A stretch of DNA of 64,000 nucleotides from Geoalkalibacter subterraneus (GCF_000827125.1 NZ_CP010311.1:1240001-1304000), one strand, 5' to 3'; numbered from the stretch's first letter, positions 23,875-33,451 are shown. Notes: generated by a model not told the origin, from the letters alone. Numbers and translations are program-made.

Positions 23875-26687
23875 TATTGATCAGAGTTTTCCTGGTCCTT
23901 ATCCGGTGAAGATTCAGATTGAGAAGCTTTGTCCGTTTTGGTGGTGCGCGCCGCGGTTCGCCGGGTGCGAGGTTCGGCGGGCGTTTTTTTCGCAGCCGTT
24001 GACTTTTCAGTCTTGGAAGCCGTTTCTGTCGGGCTCGTCTTGTCGCTTGCGTCTTTTCCCGGCATGGGTTCCGGCTCAGCCTCGGCCTTTTTTTCGGTGG
24101 CCTTGGTGCGCGCGGGTGTTTTTCGTGTCGTTGGGGTGCGTCGCGTCCGGGGCAAAGTCGCCTTTTTGGCGGCGGCTTCGGCTTCAGGTTCCCCACCCTT
24201 CGAAGTCTCTTTCTTCGGGCTTTCAGAGGGCTCTGCGGCGTTTTCTGCTTTTTCAGCTGCCTTTCGGGCGGTTACTCTGGTGCTGGTTGACGCCTTGCGC
24301 GTTGTACGACGGCGCGGTGCAGGCTTGGCCTCTGTTTCCCTGGCTTCTCCCTCTGCCGCGCCCTGTTGCGGAGGCGCTCCTTGAGCAGGGGACATCTCGG
24401 TTTTTTCTTTTTCCTGTTCCTGTTCTTTTTTTGCCTCGGTTTTCCTGGGACGTCCCCGGCGTTTGCGCGGTGCAGCCGCTTGGGTTTCCGCTTCCGAAGC
24501 GTTTGCTTCAGGTTCCGGTGTTTGCTCCGGTTGAGTTTCCTGTTTCTGTTCGGATTGAGCAGCGGCCGGCTCCCGGGGTGCCTCTGGTCTCTTTTGGGGA
24601 GGCTTCGGGGCAGTTTCGTCCGCGAAGGGTTCTTCACCCGCAGAGTTGGTCTGCACGCTCGGCGATTCTGCCGATTTAGGTCTTGCGGGTTTGCGGCGAC
24701 GAGGCGCGCGCGCTCGTGGTGGCGCCGTTTTGGGTTCCTCTTTTGTCTCGGCCTTCGCTTCAGACTGGGCCGCCTCTTCCCCTTGTGCTGTTCGCTGAAG
24801 CGTAGACCTCTTGGGTACTGGCGGTGCTTCAGGCTCTTTTTCTACAAGGGGAGCAGTGGACGCAGCAGGCTGATCGGTGGCAGGTTCGCCTTCTTTTTCA
24901 GCTGCGATTTCTTTTTCCTTCTTTTCCATTTGCACGGGCTCCGCAGGGCCCTGGGCCGCCTCCGTGCCGGTGGCTTCACTGGTGGAGGGCTTTTTGCGCC
25001 GCCGCCGCCGACGGCGCTTTTTGGGAGCCTGCTCCGTCGACGCGTTTTCTGCCGCAGGGGCGGCAGCCTCTTCCGGTGCAGCATCACTCTCTTTGCCCGA
25101 ACGGTCTTCATCTTTTTCGTTGCTGCCGCCGTTTAAAACGGAGTCGACCTGGGAGACCAGGTTGATCGGCGCGATATCGCCATTCTCTGAGGACGTTTCC
25201 TCTTTTTCGCGACGGATGGTGTTGAGTTCGGCTTCATGGGGCAGCATTCCGGCCTGGCCATGCAGGATGATTTCCATGTCATAGCGCCGCTCCATTTCAC
25301 TGAGTTCTTCCCGCTTGATATTCAGGAGATAATCCGCCACTTCCAGTGGCAGGCGCCCCTCAATGCGCTGCAGTTGGCCTTTTGCGGCCGAGGCGGCCTG
25401 AATGCGTCGCAGAAAAGCCAACCCCTGAGTTTCAACGCTTTTGATCTGCCCATGCCCCTGACACTGCGGGCAAACCCGGTATGAAGCGGCAGACAGGTTC
25501 GGCTTGAGGCGCTGGCGACTCATTTCCAGAAGGCCGAATTGGCTGATGCGGCCGACGGTAACGCGCGATTTGTCCTTTTTGAGGGCATCACGCATCTTTT
25601 TTTCAATGGCCCGGATGTTCTTGCGATCGCGCATGTCGATGAAGTCGATGACAATCAGGCCGGCCAGGTCTCGCAGCCGCAGTTGGCGGGCAGTCTCTTC
25701 GGCGGCTTCCAGATTGGTCTTGTAGGCGGTCGCTTCAATCCCCTGTTCAGAGGACATCTTGCCCGAGTTGACATCAACCGCAACCAGCGCTTCGGTCGTG
25801 TCAAGAACGATGGACCCTCCCGACGGCAGGTTCACCTTGTTGTGGTTGATGGTTTCGATCTGCTCTTCGATCTGATAGCGGCTGAAAATGGGGCGCCGTT
25901 CCTGGTGCAGTTTGACCAGTTTTACTTTGTCCGGCATCAGCATGCGGAAAAAATCGCGGGCGGCTTCATACATGACCGGATCGTCAATCAGAACTTCTTC
26001 GGTCTCTTCGGTGAAGTAATCGCGGATGCAGCGAATGATCAGGTTGGATTCACGAAAGATGAGGCAGGGAGCCTTGGCCTGGCGGGCACGTTCCTGGATG
26101 CCGCGATGGATCTCCACCAGATTTTCGAAATCACGACGCAATTCCTCGGGCGCCTTGCCAATCCCTGCGGTGCGCACGATGTAGCCCATGTTCTCGGGCA
26201 GATCGAGCTCCGCCATGGCTTTTTTGAGTTTCTTGCGCTCGGACTCTTCCTCGATCTTTCGGGAAACCCCTTTGGTGGGGCTCTCCGGCATCAGCACCAT
26301 GTAGCGGCCGGCCAGCGAAAGATAAGTCGTCAGCGCTGCACCCTTGGTGCCTCGTTCTTCCTTGGTCACCTGGACAAGAATCTCCTGTCCCGGCCTCAGG
26401 ATGTCGTTGATGCGGGGGCGCCCCCGCCGATCGTCTCCGGGCGAAGGAGGGTAAAGGCTGGGGTGAATTTCGCTGATCTGCAGAAACCCCAGGCGTTCCC
26501 CGCCATAATCAACAAAAGCGGCCTGCAAGCCGCTTTCAACCCTTATGACTGCTGCTTTGTAGATGTTTCCGCGTGTCTGTTCCTTGGCTGTAGTTTCGAT
26601 GTCGAGTTCAGTCAGATAACCGTCCTCGACAATAGCCACCCGATGCTCCTCCGGATGGGTGGCGTTGATCAGCATTTTACGACTCAT
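23874..26687 (-). CDS. rne: Ribonuclease E/G family endoribonuclease, RNase E-like with long tail
   Basis: 937 residues. The catalytic half (1-490) aligns with E. coli RNase E: S1 domain (GNIYKAAVIRVESGLQAAFVDYGGERLGFLQISEI), 5'-sensor, DNase I-like domain with metal-binding Asp305, Asn307 and Asp348 (AVDVNSGK, VIDFIDMRD), and zinc-link CPQCQGHG at 406-413. Residues 490-937 form a disordered Ala/Lys/Glu/Pro-rich tail with a poly-Arg stretch (557-564) and one AT-hook-like RKRRGRPRK (741-749). RNase E initiates mRNA decay and rRNA/tRNA processing; its tail normally scaffolds partners and binds RNA. The start ATG follows AAGGAATGA, and a 386-bp gap precedes it. Confidence 0.93.
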   Translation of the reverse strand: MSRKMLINATHPEEHRVAIVEDGYLTELDIETTAKEQTRGNIYKAAVIRVESGLQAAFVDYGGERLGFLQISEIHPSLYPPSPGDDRRGRPRINDILRPGQEILVQVTKEERGTKGAALTTYLSLAGRYMVLMPESPTKGVSRKIEEESERKKLKKAMAELDLPENMGYIVRTAGIGKAPEELRRDFENLVEIHRGIQERARQAKAPCLIFRESNLIIRCIRDYFTEETEEVLIDDPVMYEAARDFFRMLMPDKVKLVKLHQERRPIFSRYQIEEQIETINHNKVNLPSGGSIVLDTTEALVAVDVNSGKMSSEQGIEATAYKTNLEAAEETARQLRLRDLAGLIVIDFIDMRDRKNIRAIEKKMRDALKKDKSRVTVGRISQFGLLEMSRQRLKPNLSAASYRVCPQCQGHGQIKSVETQGLAFLRRIQAASAAKGQLQRIEGRLPLEVADYLLNIKREELSEMERRYDMEIILHGQAGMLPHEAELNTIRREKEETSSENGDIAPINLVSQVDSVLNGGSNEKDEDRSGKESDAAPEEAAAPAAENASTEQAPKKRRRRRRRKKPSTSEATGTEAAQGPAEPVQMEKKEKEIAAEKEGEPATDQPAASTAPLVEKEPEAPPVPKRSTLQRTAQGEEAAQSEAKAETKEEPKTAPPRARAPRRRKPARPKSAESPSVQTNSAGEEPFADETAPKPPQKRPEAPREPAAAQSEQKQETQPEQTPEPEANASEAETQAAAPRKRRGRPRKTEAKKEQEQEKEKTEMSPAQGAPPQQGAAEGEARETEAKPAPRRRTTRKASTSTRVTARKAAEKAENAAEPSESPKKETSKGGEPEAEAAAKKATLPRTRRTPTTRKTPARTKATEKKAEAEPEPMPGKDASDKTSPTETASKTEKSTAAKKTPAEPRTRRTAARTTKTDKASQSESSPDKDQENSDQ

Positions 26688-27073
26688 TCATTTCATTCCT
26701 TCTGAAAGTGCGAAAAATCGCGCTTCCGAAACGGGTTCGCGCACCAGTGTTGCGAGGTGCAGGTCATGGCGCGGCGGCCTCAACGGGGTATGCCGGCGAT
26801 GGTCCCATAATAGAGGAACCTTCGCAGCAGCCATCGTATTCCGGAGGCGCCGGGCGGAAAAGGGGGGTGCTTTATATCTTTCTTTATTCAGACGTCGCCG
26901 TGTTCTCTTCGTACAGAGCACGGGTCTATGAAATTCTTTTCAAACTGTCGGCGCAAGCCGGCAAGTTTTGAAGAATATAGCAGAGAGATGCCGCTTTGGA
27001 TAGGGCAAAGTCGGAAAAAGACAGTCTTTTTATCTGCTTCACCAGATCCTGGGGCTGTGTTATAAAAAAGGCC
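26688..27073. other. Intergenic region between rne and ABC-F gene
   Basis: 386 bp without a convincing gene, GC-rich on the rne side and AT-rich on the ABC-F side. It must hold divergent promoters. A possible rne -10 is TATAAA on the minus strand (26871-26876), with a poor -35. Its length would allow a long rne 5' UTR; such leaders mediate autoregulation in E. coli, which I cannot show here. Short ORFs across it look like chance. Confidence 0.5.
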
Positions 27074-29008
27074 ATGTATCAATTACGACAGGTTCGAAAA
27101 TATTTCGCCGACCATGCTGTCTTTGCCGGCATCGACTGGACCATCGGCCCGCAGGACCGGATCGGGCTCTGTGGGGAAAACGGCGCAGGCAAGACCACCC
27201 TTCTTCGCCTGTTGGCGGGGCAGGTCGATGCCGATGAGGGTCAGGTGCAGATGGCACGTGACACCACGATCGGCTACCTTCCCCAGGATGGGCTTGAGCA
27301 TTCCGGTCTTGTGCTTTTTGAAGAGGTTCGCAGTGCGCTGTATGAGATCACGGCCATGGAGCGCGAGATGAAACATCTCGAACGCGATATTGCGGCCCGC
27401 AACGAAGCGCGCGACCTTGAGAGGTACTCCCAGCTGCAGGAGCTTTTTCACCAGCGCGGTGGCTACACCATGGAGGCTGAAATCGGAAAGGTGCTCCACG
27501 GCTTGGGCTTTGCCGAAGAAGACTGGACAAAACCCTGTGAGCAGTTCTCCGGCGGTTGGCAGATGCGCATCGGCCTGGCCAAGCTGCTGCTGCGGCGTCC
27601 CAATCTACTGCTGCTTGACGAACCGACCAATCATCTGGATCTACCTGCCCGCGACTGGCTTGAAGATTATCTTTCCAACTACCCGTTCGCCGTCGTTCTG
27701 GTTTCCCATGATCGATTCTTCCTGGACCGCGTCGTCAATCGAATTGTTGAGATCTGGAATGGGCGCCTCACCGAATACCCCGGCAGCTACAGTCACTATC
27801 TCAGGGCGCGTGATGAGCATGTGGCCGCCTTGCGGGAGGCAAAGAAACGCCAGGACGAGGAGATCGCCCGCATCGAAGCGTTCATCAGCCGCTTTCGCTA
27901 CCAGGCCAACAAGGCCTCCCTGGTCCAGAGCCGGGTCAAGCAATTGGAGAAAATCGAGCGGATCGAAGTGCCGCCGGTTCGCAAGCGCATCTCCTTTCGC
28001 TTCCCCGATCCGCCCAAAGGCGGGCGATTGGCCCTGACCCTGGAAGGGGTGCGGCATGGCTATGACGACCTGGTGGTGCTTGACGGTGTTGACCTGAATA
28101 TTGAACGGGGGGAAAGAGTGGCCCTTGTCGGGCCCAACGGTGCCGGCAAGTCAACCCTGATGCGCATTCTGGCAGGGCAGGAAGAGCCGTGGCAGGGGCA
28201 GCGCGTGTCCGGCCATAACCTCAAACTGAGTTATTTCGCCCAGGATCAGGCCAAGGTCCTCAATCCGCACCGGACCGTCCTCGAGGAAATCACCGCCGCC
28301 GCTCCTTTTGAAATGGTGCCGCGGGTACGCGACGTGCTGGGGTCTTTTCTGTTCTCCGGCGACGACGTTCAGAAAAAAGTCGGCGTCCTCTCCGGTGGAG
28401 AGCGCAACCGCCTCGCCCTGGCCGGAATGCTGCTTCATCCCGCCAACCTGCTTTTGCTGGACGAGCCGACCAACCACCTCGACCTGCAGTCCAAAGAGGT
28501 TTTGCTCGATGCCTTGCACCATTATCGGGGGACGCTGGTTTTCGTATCGCATGATCGTTACTTCGTCGATGATCTGGCGACCCGGGTCGTGGAGGTAGGG
28601 CGGGGGAAATTGTTGAGTCACCCCGGCAACTACGAGGATTTTCTGCGTTTCAAGGAGCGGCAGGGCGATAACAGTCACAGCCGTGAGCGGGTTGAACATA
28701 TCGAGGGTAGGAAAGCGTCTCCCGCAACCTCTCCAGCCGATTCCGAAGAGCGTACCCTTTCCCATGCCGAGCGAAAAGAAGCCAAACGGCTGGAACGCCG
28801 CCGACAGAAAGATCTTGAAGAGATCCAGGAAAAAATTGAAAACCACGAATCGGAACTGGCGGACCTGGAAGAGCGGATGGCGCGTCCGGAAGTGTTCAAC
28901 GATCCGCAGGCTGCACGCGAGGCGGCCGACCGTCATGAAGAGCTGCGCCGTGAACTGGACGAGCTTTACGAACGGTGGGCGGATCTCGACGTCGAGGCAG
29001 CCGGATGA
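27074..29008 (+). CDS. ABC-F family ATPase (Uup/YheS-like)
   Basis: 644 residues from ATG 27074; an in-frame ATG 26 codons upstream gives unrelated sequence. Two ABC domains without membrane segments: Walker A GENGAGKTTLL and GPNGAGKSTLM; signature FSGGWQMRIGLAKLLLRRP and LSGGERNRLALAGML; Walker B LLLLDEPTNHLDL twice. A long charged linker separates them, and a C-terminal coiled coil (ERRRQKDLEEIQEKIENHESELADLEERM) closes the protein. ABC-F proteins act on ribosomes or, in the case of Uup, on DNA/ribosome linked processes. Subgroup assignment is an inference. Its TGA overlaps the ATG of the next gene by four bases. Confidence 0.9.
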   Translation: MYQLRQVRKYFADHAVFAGIDWTIGPQDRIGLCGENGAGKTTLLRLLAGQVDADEGQVQMARDTTIGYLPQDGLEHSGLVLFEEVRSALYEITAMEREMKHLERDIAARNEARDLERYSQLQELFHQRGGYTMEAEIGKVLHGLGFAEEDWTKPCEQFSGGWQMRIGLAKLLLRRPNLLLLDEPTNHLDLPARDWLEDYLSNYPFAVVLVSHDRFFLDRVVNRIVEIWNGRLTEYPGSYSHYLRARDEHVAALREAKKRQDEEIARIEAFISRFRYQANKASLVQSRVKQLEKIERIEVPPVRKRISFRFPDPPKGGRLALTLEGVRHGYDDLVVLDGVDLNIERGERVALVGPNGAGKSTLMRILAGQEEPWQGQRVSGHNLKLSYFAQDQAKVLNPHRTVLEEITAAAPFEMVPRVRDVLGSFLFSGDDVQKKVGVLSGGERNRLALAGMLLHPANLLLLDEPTNHLDLQSKEVLLDALHHYRGTLVFVSHDRYFVDDLATRVVEVGRGKLLSHPGNYEDFLRFKERQGDNSHSRERVEHIEGRKASPATSPADSEERTLSHAERKEAKRLERRRQKDLEEIQEKIENHESELADLEERMARPEVFNDPQAAREAADRHEELRRELDELYERWADLDVEAAG

Positions 29009-30312
29009 GCCGAGAGTGCGGCGACCCCTCGAAGTCTTCTTCGCCGGTTTTTGCGATCGCGGTTGCCGGAATCACACCGGGGGTGGGAAAGAGCACCATA
29101 GCGCTCAACCTCGCCATCTATCTCAAAGCATTTAGGGAAGATCTGCCGGTGACCCTGATCTCCCTCGACCCCCACTTCAACGTCGCGGATTTTTTATCCA
29201 TCAGTGGAGAAGGGCTTTGCGGCGGCGGCGATCTTTTCTCCGGCAGCTCCTTTGCCGAGGCGGCTCATCTGGGTCAGTACGGCGTTCAGTTTTTAGCCGG
29301 AGAAAACGGAGGGGATTTTTACTCCATCGAAAGGGGAGAACTGCGCCGCACTCTGACACGCTCCTCGGCGGAAGGGATCCTCATATTTGACACCGCCTCC
29401 GGGCTGCAGGACGCCACCCGCCGGGTCCTCGAAGCGTGCAACCTCGTGCTGGCGCCTCTTTGCGGACACCGTCCCTGGCGGGATCTGTCTGTTTTGGTCG
29501 CAGCGGCGAGAGAGGCCGGCCTTCAGCGTGAAGCTCTGTGGCTGCTGCCCAATCAGGTTGAAGCGCAGACGCCTGGCGGAGGCGATGCCGGGTGGCAGGA
29601 ATATCTCGCTTCCTATGCGGAAGAGTTCGGCTTCCCTGTGACCCCGCTGGCGCTGGAGCACGCTTTCGACCTTGCAGAAAACACCTCCCCCGCGAACCCC
29701 TTTTGCTCGGTGATGCACCGCTTGCCTGCAGGGCCGTTTCAGCGGGGATTTCGCGAACTGGCCGCGTTTGTTCTCGATCGCTACGACCGGCCAAAGGAGG
29801 TTGCGAACGGAAAGCCGCCGGGAACCCGCCGACAGGAGCTTCTCTCTCGTACCCGGGCTGCCCGGTTTCAACCGCAATGCCCGTGGTGCGGATTGGATAC
29901 TGATGAATCAGCTCGTCTGTGGTACTGGGAAGACACCGCTCGCAGACGCCACGGCTTCATCCACCATTCCTGCATGGAAGAGCTGGCAGAGAATGTTGGA
30001 GTTGATCTTTCCGTTCTGGACAGCAATCTCCTGGCGCTGACGAAGAATGAGCCGGGCTGGAGTCCTGGTCTGGTTCTCTCTCTGCAGGCTCTGGATGAAG
30101 AGGGCGCGCCGGAGACCTGCCATGCTGTGCCGGGCGACGCAGAGATGGCCCGGGTGTTTTCCAATATGACCGGGCGCCTGATGCAGGAACTGCCTGCGGT
30201 GCGGATTTTTCTGGCGGATGGAGGGGAAAGGCCGGAGGCGTTTCTTACCGCCCGGGGATACAGAGATTTCTGTCGGCTTCGCCGACAATTTCGACAGTGG
30301 ACCAGGGGGTGA
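29005..30312 (+). CDS. ParA/MinD-like NTPase with C-terminal zinc-ribbon-like segment
   Basis: 435 residues from ATG 29005, which overlaps the ABC-F stop (ATGA). The N terminus reads FAIAVAGITPGVGKSTIALNLAIYLKAF, a P-loop of the MinD/ParA type, but with ITPG in place of the KGG that carries the signature lysine. ISLDPHFNVADFL and ILIFDTASGLQDATRRVLEACNLVLAPL are the other family motifs. After residue about 265 there is CPWCG, then HHSCM, a Cys/His cluster that could bind zinc, and a 150-residue C-terminal domain I do not recognise. It may position a partner at the membrane or pole. Function unknown. Confidence 0.7.
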   Translation: MSRECGDPSKSSSPVFAIAVAGITPGVGKSTIALNLAIYLKAFREDLPVTLISLDPHFNVADFLSISGEGLCGGGDLFSGSSFAEAAHLGQYGVQFLAGENGGDFYSIERGELRRTLTRSSAEGILIFDTASGLQDATRRVLEACNLVLAPLCGHRPWRDLSVLVAAAREAGLQREALWLLPNQVEAQTPGGGDAGWQEYLASYAEEFGFPVTPLALEHAFDLAENTSPANPFCSVMHRLPAGPFQRGFRELAAFVLDRYDRPKEVANGKPPGTRRQELLSRTRAARFQPQCPWCGLDTDESARLWYWEDTARRRHGFIHHSCMEELAENVGVDLSVLDSNLLALTKNEPGWSPGLVLSLQALDEEGAPETCHAVPGDAEMARVFSNMTGRLMQELPAVRIFLADGGERPEAFLTARGYRDFCRLRRQFRQWTRG

Positions 30313-30388
30313 CCGAGGTGCGAAGAGTGTCTGATTGTCTGAAAAAGCATGTCATTGAATTCATTCCACATCGGGAGAGATTAGTCGC

Positions 30389-31351
30389 ATGATTCTATTG
30401 CCACGTGGAAACCCGGTCAAGGAAAGCCTCAATCCCGCACGCATCGATCTGCCGGGGGCTTTTAAAAAATTGCAGGCCGGCCGCTTCACCGGCTATCTGC
30501 GGTTCGAAACGGGATCAGGGACCGGGATTCTGATTTATGAGAAGGGCAAACTTGTCAGCGCCCTGTTCGAGGGGCACGGCGAGCGATCGGTCGCCGAAGA
30601 TGCCATCGGGCGCATTTTTGATGAGTCTCAGCAGGGAGATGCACGGCTTGACATCTACAAGCTGGCACCCGAGGTCGCTCTGAGCATTCACGCCCTTCTT
30701 CATGGTGAGCTGCTGTATCAGGGGCAGGACCTGAAGCTTATTGACATCAAGGCGCTTCTTGCCCGCATTAAAGAAAAACGCATGAATGGCTGCCTGCGGA
30801 TTTACGCCGGTGACCGTATTGCATTGATTTTCTATGACCAGGGCCATCCCCTTGGGTTTTTTCGCGACGGTTCAACGGGGATTGAAACGACTGCCGACGC
30901 TTCCATGTCCATTGCCAAGCTCCCCGGCGCCAAGATCGACGTTCTGACGACCAAAAATCTTGAAGAGCTGATGCTGACGGATCTTCAACAGTCGGTCGAT
31001 CTCACTTCCCTGTGGCAGGGTGCGCGAACGCGTCAGCAGGAAACGCTGCGCAAGATCGAGGAGCAGCAGGGGCGGATCAGTGAAGAGCGCGACCGCCAGC
31101 GGCGCAGAAACGTTCAGCTTTTCCTGTGCGAAACAGCACAGAAGTATCTGGGGAAAACCGGCGCAGGGTTGGCGGACAAGGAATTTGAACGCACCGTCAA
31201 GAGCGAGGGACCGATGACGGAGGCTTCGCTGGTTGATTTTTACGTCAAATTCAATAAGGCCGCGCGCATGCTGGCCGGGTCCAATGCCGTCAATCGAATG
31301 CTTGAAGAGATGAAAGGCGGAGTTAAAGCCTGCCTGCAGAAGGATTTGTGA
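30389..31351 (+). CDS. Protein with two PATAN/DUF4388-like repeats
   Basis: 320 residues, cytoplasmic. Two similar modules are visible: residues about 15-70 (RIDLPGAFKKLQAGRFTGYL, then GTGILIYEKGKLVSALFEG) and 112-165 (IDIKALLARIKEKRMNGCLR, then IALIFYDQGHPLGFFRDG). Both have the strand-turn-strand followed by a basic/hydrophobic turn seen in PATAN/DUF4388 domains of gliding-motility and signalling proteins. A coiled coil follows (residues about 210-240, RTRQQETLRKIEEQQGRISEERDRQRRR). RBS GGGAGAGA precedes the ATG. It lies 76 bp after the ParA-like gene and 55 bp before the membrane gene. Domain naming is an inference. Confidence 0.6.
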   Translation: MILLPRGNPVKESLNPARIDLPGAFKKLQAGRFTGYLRFETGSGTGILIYEKGKLVSALFEGHGERSVAEDAIGRIFDESQQGDARLDIYKLAPEVALSIHALLHGELLYQGQDLKLIDIKALLARIKEKRMNGCLRIYAGDRIALIFYDQGHPLGFFRDGSTGIETTADASMSIAKLPGAKIDVLTTKNLEELMLTDLQQSVDLTSLWQGARTRQQETLRKIEEQQGRISEERDRQRRRNVQLFLCETAQKYLGKTGAGLADKEFERTVKSEGPMTEASLVDFYVKFNKAARMLAGSNAVNRMLEEMKGGVKACLQKDL

Positions 31352-31406
31352 TAATCCCGGTGCGAGGAATTAAAGGACCGGTATTTTTTTCAGGAGGATG
31401 TAGCCG

Positions 31407-32093
31407 ATGGATTTGAGCCTGTTGCAACTCGGTCTCTGGCTGATTGCAGGAATCGTCTCTTTTTATTTCAGCTTGGGCAGCGCCCGGGTATGGACCAGCA
31501 TTTCGCTGGGCTTTTTTCTGATACTGGTCGGCGTGGTGATCCCTACAGCGATCCCCTTTCTTCCTGGAGCCGATCTGCCCAGGGTCCAGGCTCTTGGGTC
31601 GATTATCGGTACCATCGCCATCATGGTCATGACGCACGGTTTTATGGAATATTACCTCTTTTCCCGCACCCTGGAACTTGAGGGGCGGCGAAGATATGTC
31701 TTCATGGGGACTGCACTGGTGATTCTGGGATCGGTGATTTTTGTCGCTATTAATCCGGAGCCTTCCTCCCGTACCCTTGAGGTCATCCGCATAATCGAAA
31801 ATGCCAACTGGGTCTTTTTGTCGATCATCAATATCGATATGCTGCGCAAAATCTATCTTAACGTCAAAGATACGCCGATTGCCCGCGGTTTCGTGGCATT
31901 CATGGGGGTCTTTGTCTGTCTTTTTCTTTGGAAAGGTGCCGCCCTGTACATCCAGGTGTACGACCTGCAGACGTTGGCCGGGGAATACCCGTTTCGCTAT
32001 CAGTTCTCAAGCGTGGTAAGCCACCTGGGAAATATTCTGGCCAGTGTTTCCGTTGGTGGAACCTTTGTTTACCTGCTAAGGCTGCTACGCTGA
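31407..32093 (+). CDS. Polytopic membrane protein, about seven helices
   Basis: 228 residues. By eye there are about seven hydrophobic segments, roughly residues 5-25, 30-50, 65-85, 94-114, 125-145, 155-180 and 197-225. No known motif stands out, although HGFMEYYLFSRTLELEGRRR and GNILASVSVGGTFVYLL are distinctive. RBS AGGAGG is 8 bp before the ATG. It is the last gene of the ABC-F/ATPase/PATAN group and converges with the OmpA lipoprotein gene, with a 21-bp gap. Confidence 0.6.
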   Translation: MDLSLLQLGLWLIAGIVSFYFSLGSARVWTSISLGFFLILVGVVIPTAIPFLPGADLPRVQALGSIIGTIAIMVMTHGFMEYYLFSRTLELEGRRRYVFMGTALVILGSVIFVAINPEPSSRTLEVIRIIENANWVFLSIINIDMLRKIYLNVKDTPIARGFVAFMGVFVCLFLWKGAALYIQVYDLQTLAGEYPFRYQFSSVVSHLGNILASVSVGGTFVYLLRLLR

Positions 32094-32114
32094 TCCCTTT
32101 GGGTACGGGTGAAG

Positions 32115-33011
32115 TTACGGGGATGAGTCGCCCGGTTCGGCGGGGGCCAGCACGATCTGGATACGACGGTTCTGGGTGCGCCCTTCGGCGGTGTCGTTGC
32201 TTTCCACCGGGCGATAGGGTCCGTAGCCGCAACTGACCAGGCGCTCCGGTGCGATCTTGCTGGTTTTCTGAAGAAAGTGCACGACATTGGTGGCGCGTGC
32301 GGTGGAAAGCTCCCAGTTGGTAGGGAATTTCTCCTGCAGGCGAGGGCTGATGGGGATATTGTCGGTGTGCCCCTCAACGCGGATGTCCCGGTCAGTGGAC
32401 TCCGCCAGGATTTGCCCCACCCGTGACAGGACCTCAAGCCCTTTGTCCTTGATATCCGCTTTGCCCGAATCAAACAGGATGCGCTCGACCATATTGACCG
32501 TCAGCTTACCCTGCAGTTCTGAAATGGTGATCTCGCCGCGTTCAATCTCATTTTCAAGCTTATCGACAAGTTCATCGTAGGTGCTTTTCATCTGAGCCAG
32601 ACGGGCCTGTCGCGCAAGTCGCTCTCTCTCCACCTCGCGGCTCAGTTCGCGATTGCGAATTTCGAGTTCATCCACCCGGGTGCGCATTTCGCTGATGATC
32701 CTGCCGGTCTCCGCATCCTTTGCATTGAGAGCTTTTTCGCTGCGATCGAGATTGGCGCGGGCGCGCAGAAGATCCTGATTGAGGGAGGATTTTTTTTCAA
32801 GGGCGTCGGCAAGTTTGCGCTCAAGAGTGCTGTTCTGGTTGAGAGCTTCCCGCCTGTCTTCCTCCAACTGCTCCATCCGGGCCTGCAGGTCAGCAATGCG
32901 GGTACTGAGTTCCGTGGCCTCTTCGACTTTAGACTGGTATGTGCTTTTGCCTACGCACCCCGTTGCAAGCAGGCACAACAGTAAAACACCCCAACGGGCG
33001 AACTTTTTCAT
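32115..33011 (-). CDS. OmpA-family peptidoglycan-binding lipoprotein with coiled coil
   Basis: 298 residues. A lipoprotein signal (LLCLLATGC) predicts lipid attachment at Cys19. Residues about 25-175 form a long coiled coil (TRIADLQARMEQLEEDRREAL and following heptads). The C-terminal OmpA domain has RILFDSGKADIKDKG, VEGHTDNIPIS and STARATNVVHFL, with the GHTD and NRRIQI landmarks. It probably tethers the outer membrane to peptidoglycan at a distance. It is preceded, 62 bp upstream on the same strand, by the small zinc-ribbon gene, and may be in its transcript. Confidence 0.85.
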   Translation of the reverse strand: MKKFARWGVLLLCLLATGCVGKSTYQSKVEEATELSTRIADLQARMEQLEEDRREALNQNSTLERKLADALEKKSSLNQDLLRARANLDRSEKALNAKDAETGRIISEMRTRVDELEIRNRELSREVERERLARQARLAQMKSTYDELVDKLENEIERGEITISELQGKLTVNMVERILFDSGKADIKDKGLEVLSRVGQILAESTDRDIRVEGHTDNIPISPRLQEKFPTNWELSTARATNVVHFLQKTSKIAPERLVSCGYGPYRPVESNDTAEGRTQNRRIQIVLAPAEPGDSSP

Positions 33012-33073
33012 ACCGAACTCCTGGCAAAAAAACTAAGTGCAAGATCACGTACAAAGCCAAAGGGGGAATCGTT

Positions 33074-33292
33074 TCAGACCCGATTCCCCCCGCGCTTGAT
33101 TTCATGACCGCAACGACTGCAGAACATCTTGTGCAAAGTGCCTTCCCGGTCGCTGCGCGCCGGGCGGATGTGCCTGTCCGGGTCAGTCGCGGCCCCGTCG
33201 CGCACCACATTGCGTGAAGTGGCGGTGGCCAGCACCTCTCGGTGCTCAGAGCCGAAACAGTTGGGGCAGATCAATTCGTTGCGGTTCTTCAT
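33074..33292 (-). CDS. Small zinc-ribbon protein
   Basis: 72 residues with CPNC near residue 9 and CSRC near residue 58, the two halves of a zinc ribbon, joined by a basic/Asp-rich loop (DGAATDPDRHIRPARSDREG). No signal peptide or membrane segment. Proteins of this kind are common and uncharacterised. The ORF is short but the two paired CxxC motifs and a charged, biased composition support it as a real gene. It sits 62 bp before the OmpA lipoprotein gene. Confidence is limited by length. Confidence 0.5.
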   Translation of the reverse strand: MKNRNELICPNCFGSEHREVLATATSRNVVRDGAATDPDRHIRPARSDREGTLHKMFCSRCGHEIKRGGNRV

Positions 33293-33451
33293 AAATATCC
33301 CCGATCGCTGAGGTTTTTGCGCCGTATCGATTCAGCAAATCCTGGCTTTTTTCAGCCCTGAGCTGCTGCTGTGCCGTTCAAATGCTTTTCATGCGATTTG
33401 TTGTATGTTTTTAACAACCTTTCTTTCAAAAGTAAAGCGTATACGTAACCA

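Noticed and set aside
23906-25165. Several plus-strand ORFs of 110-260 residues opposite the rne tail
   Set aside because: They are antisense to the low-complexity Ala/Lys/Glu/Arg-rich tail, whose codon bias keeps other frames open. Translations are Arg/Phe/Leu/Ser-rich with no motif, and the rne reading frame continues through.
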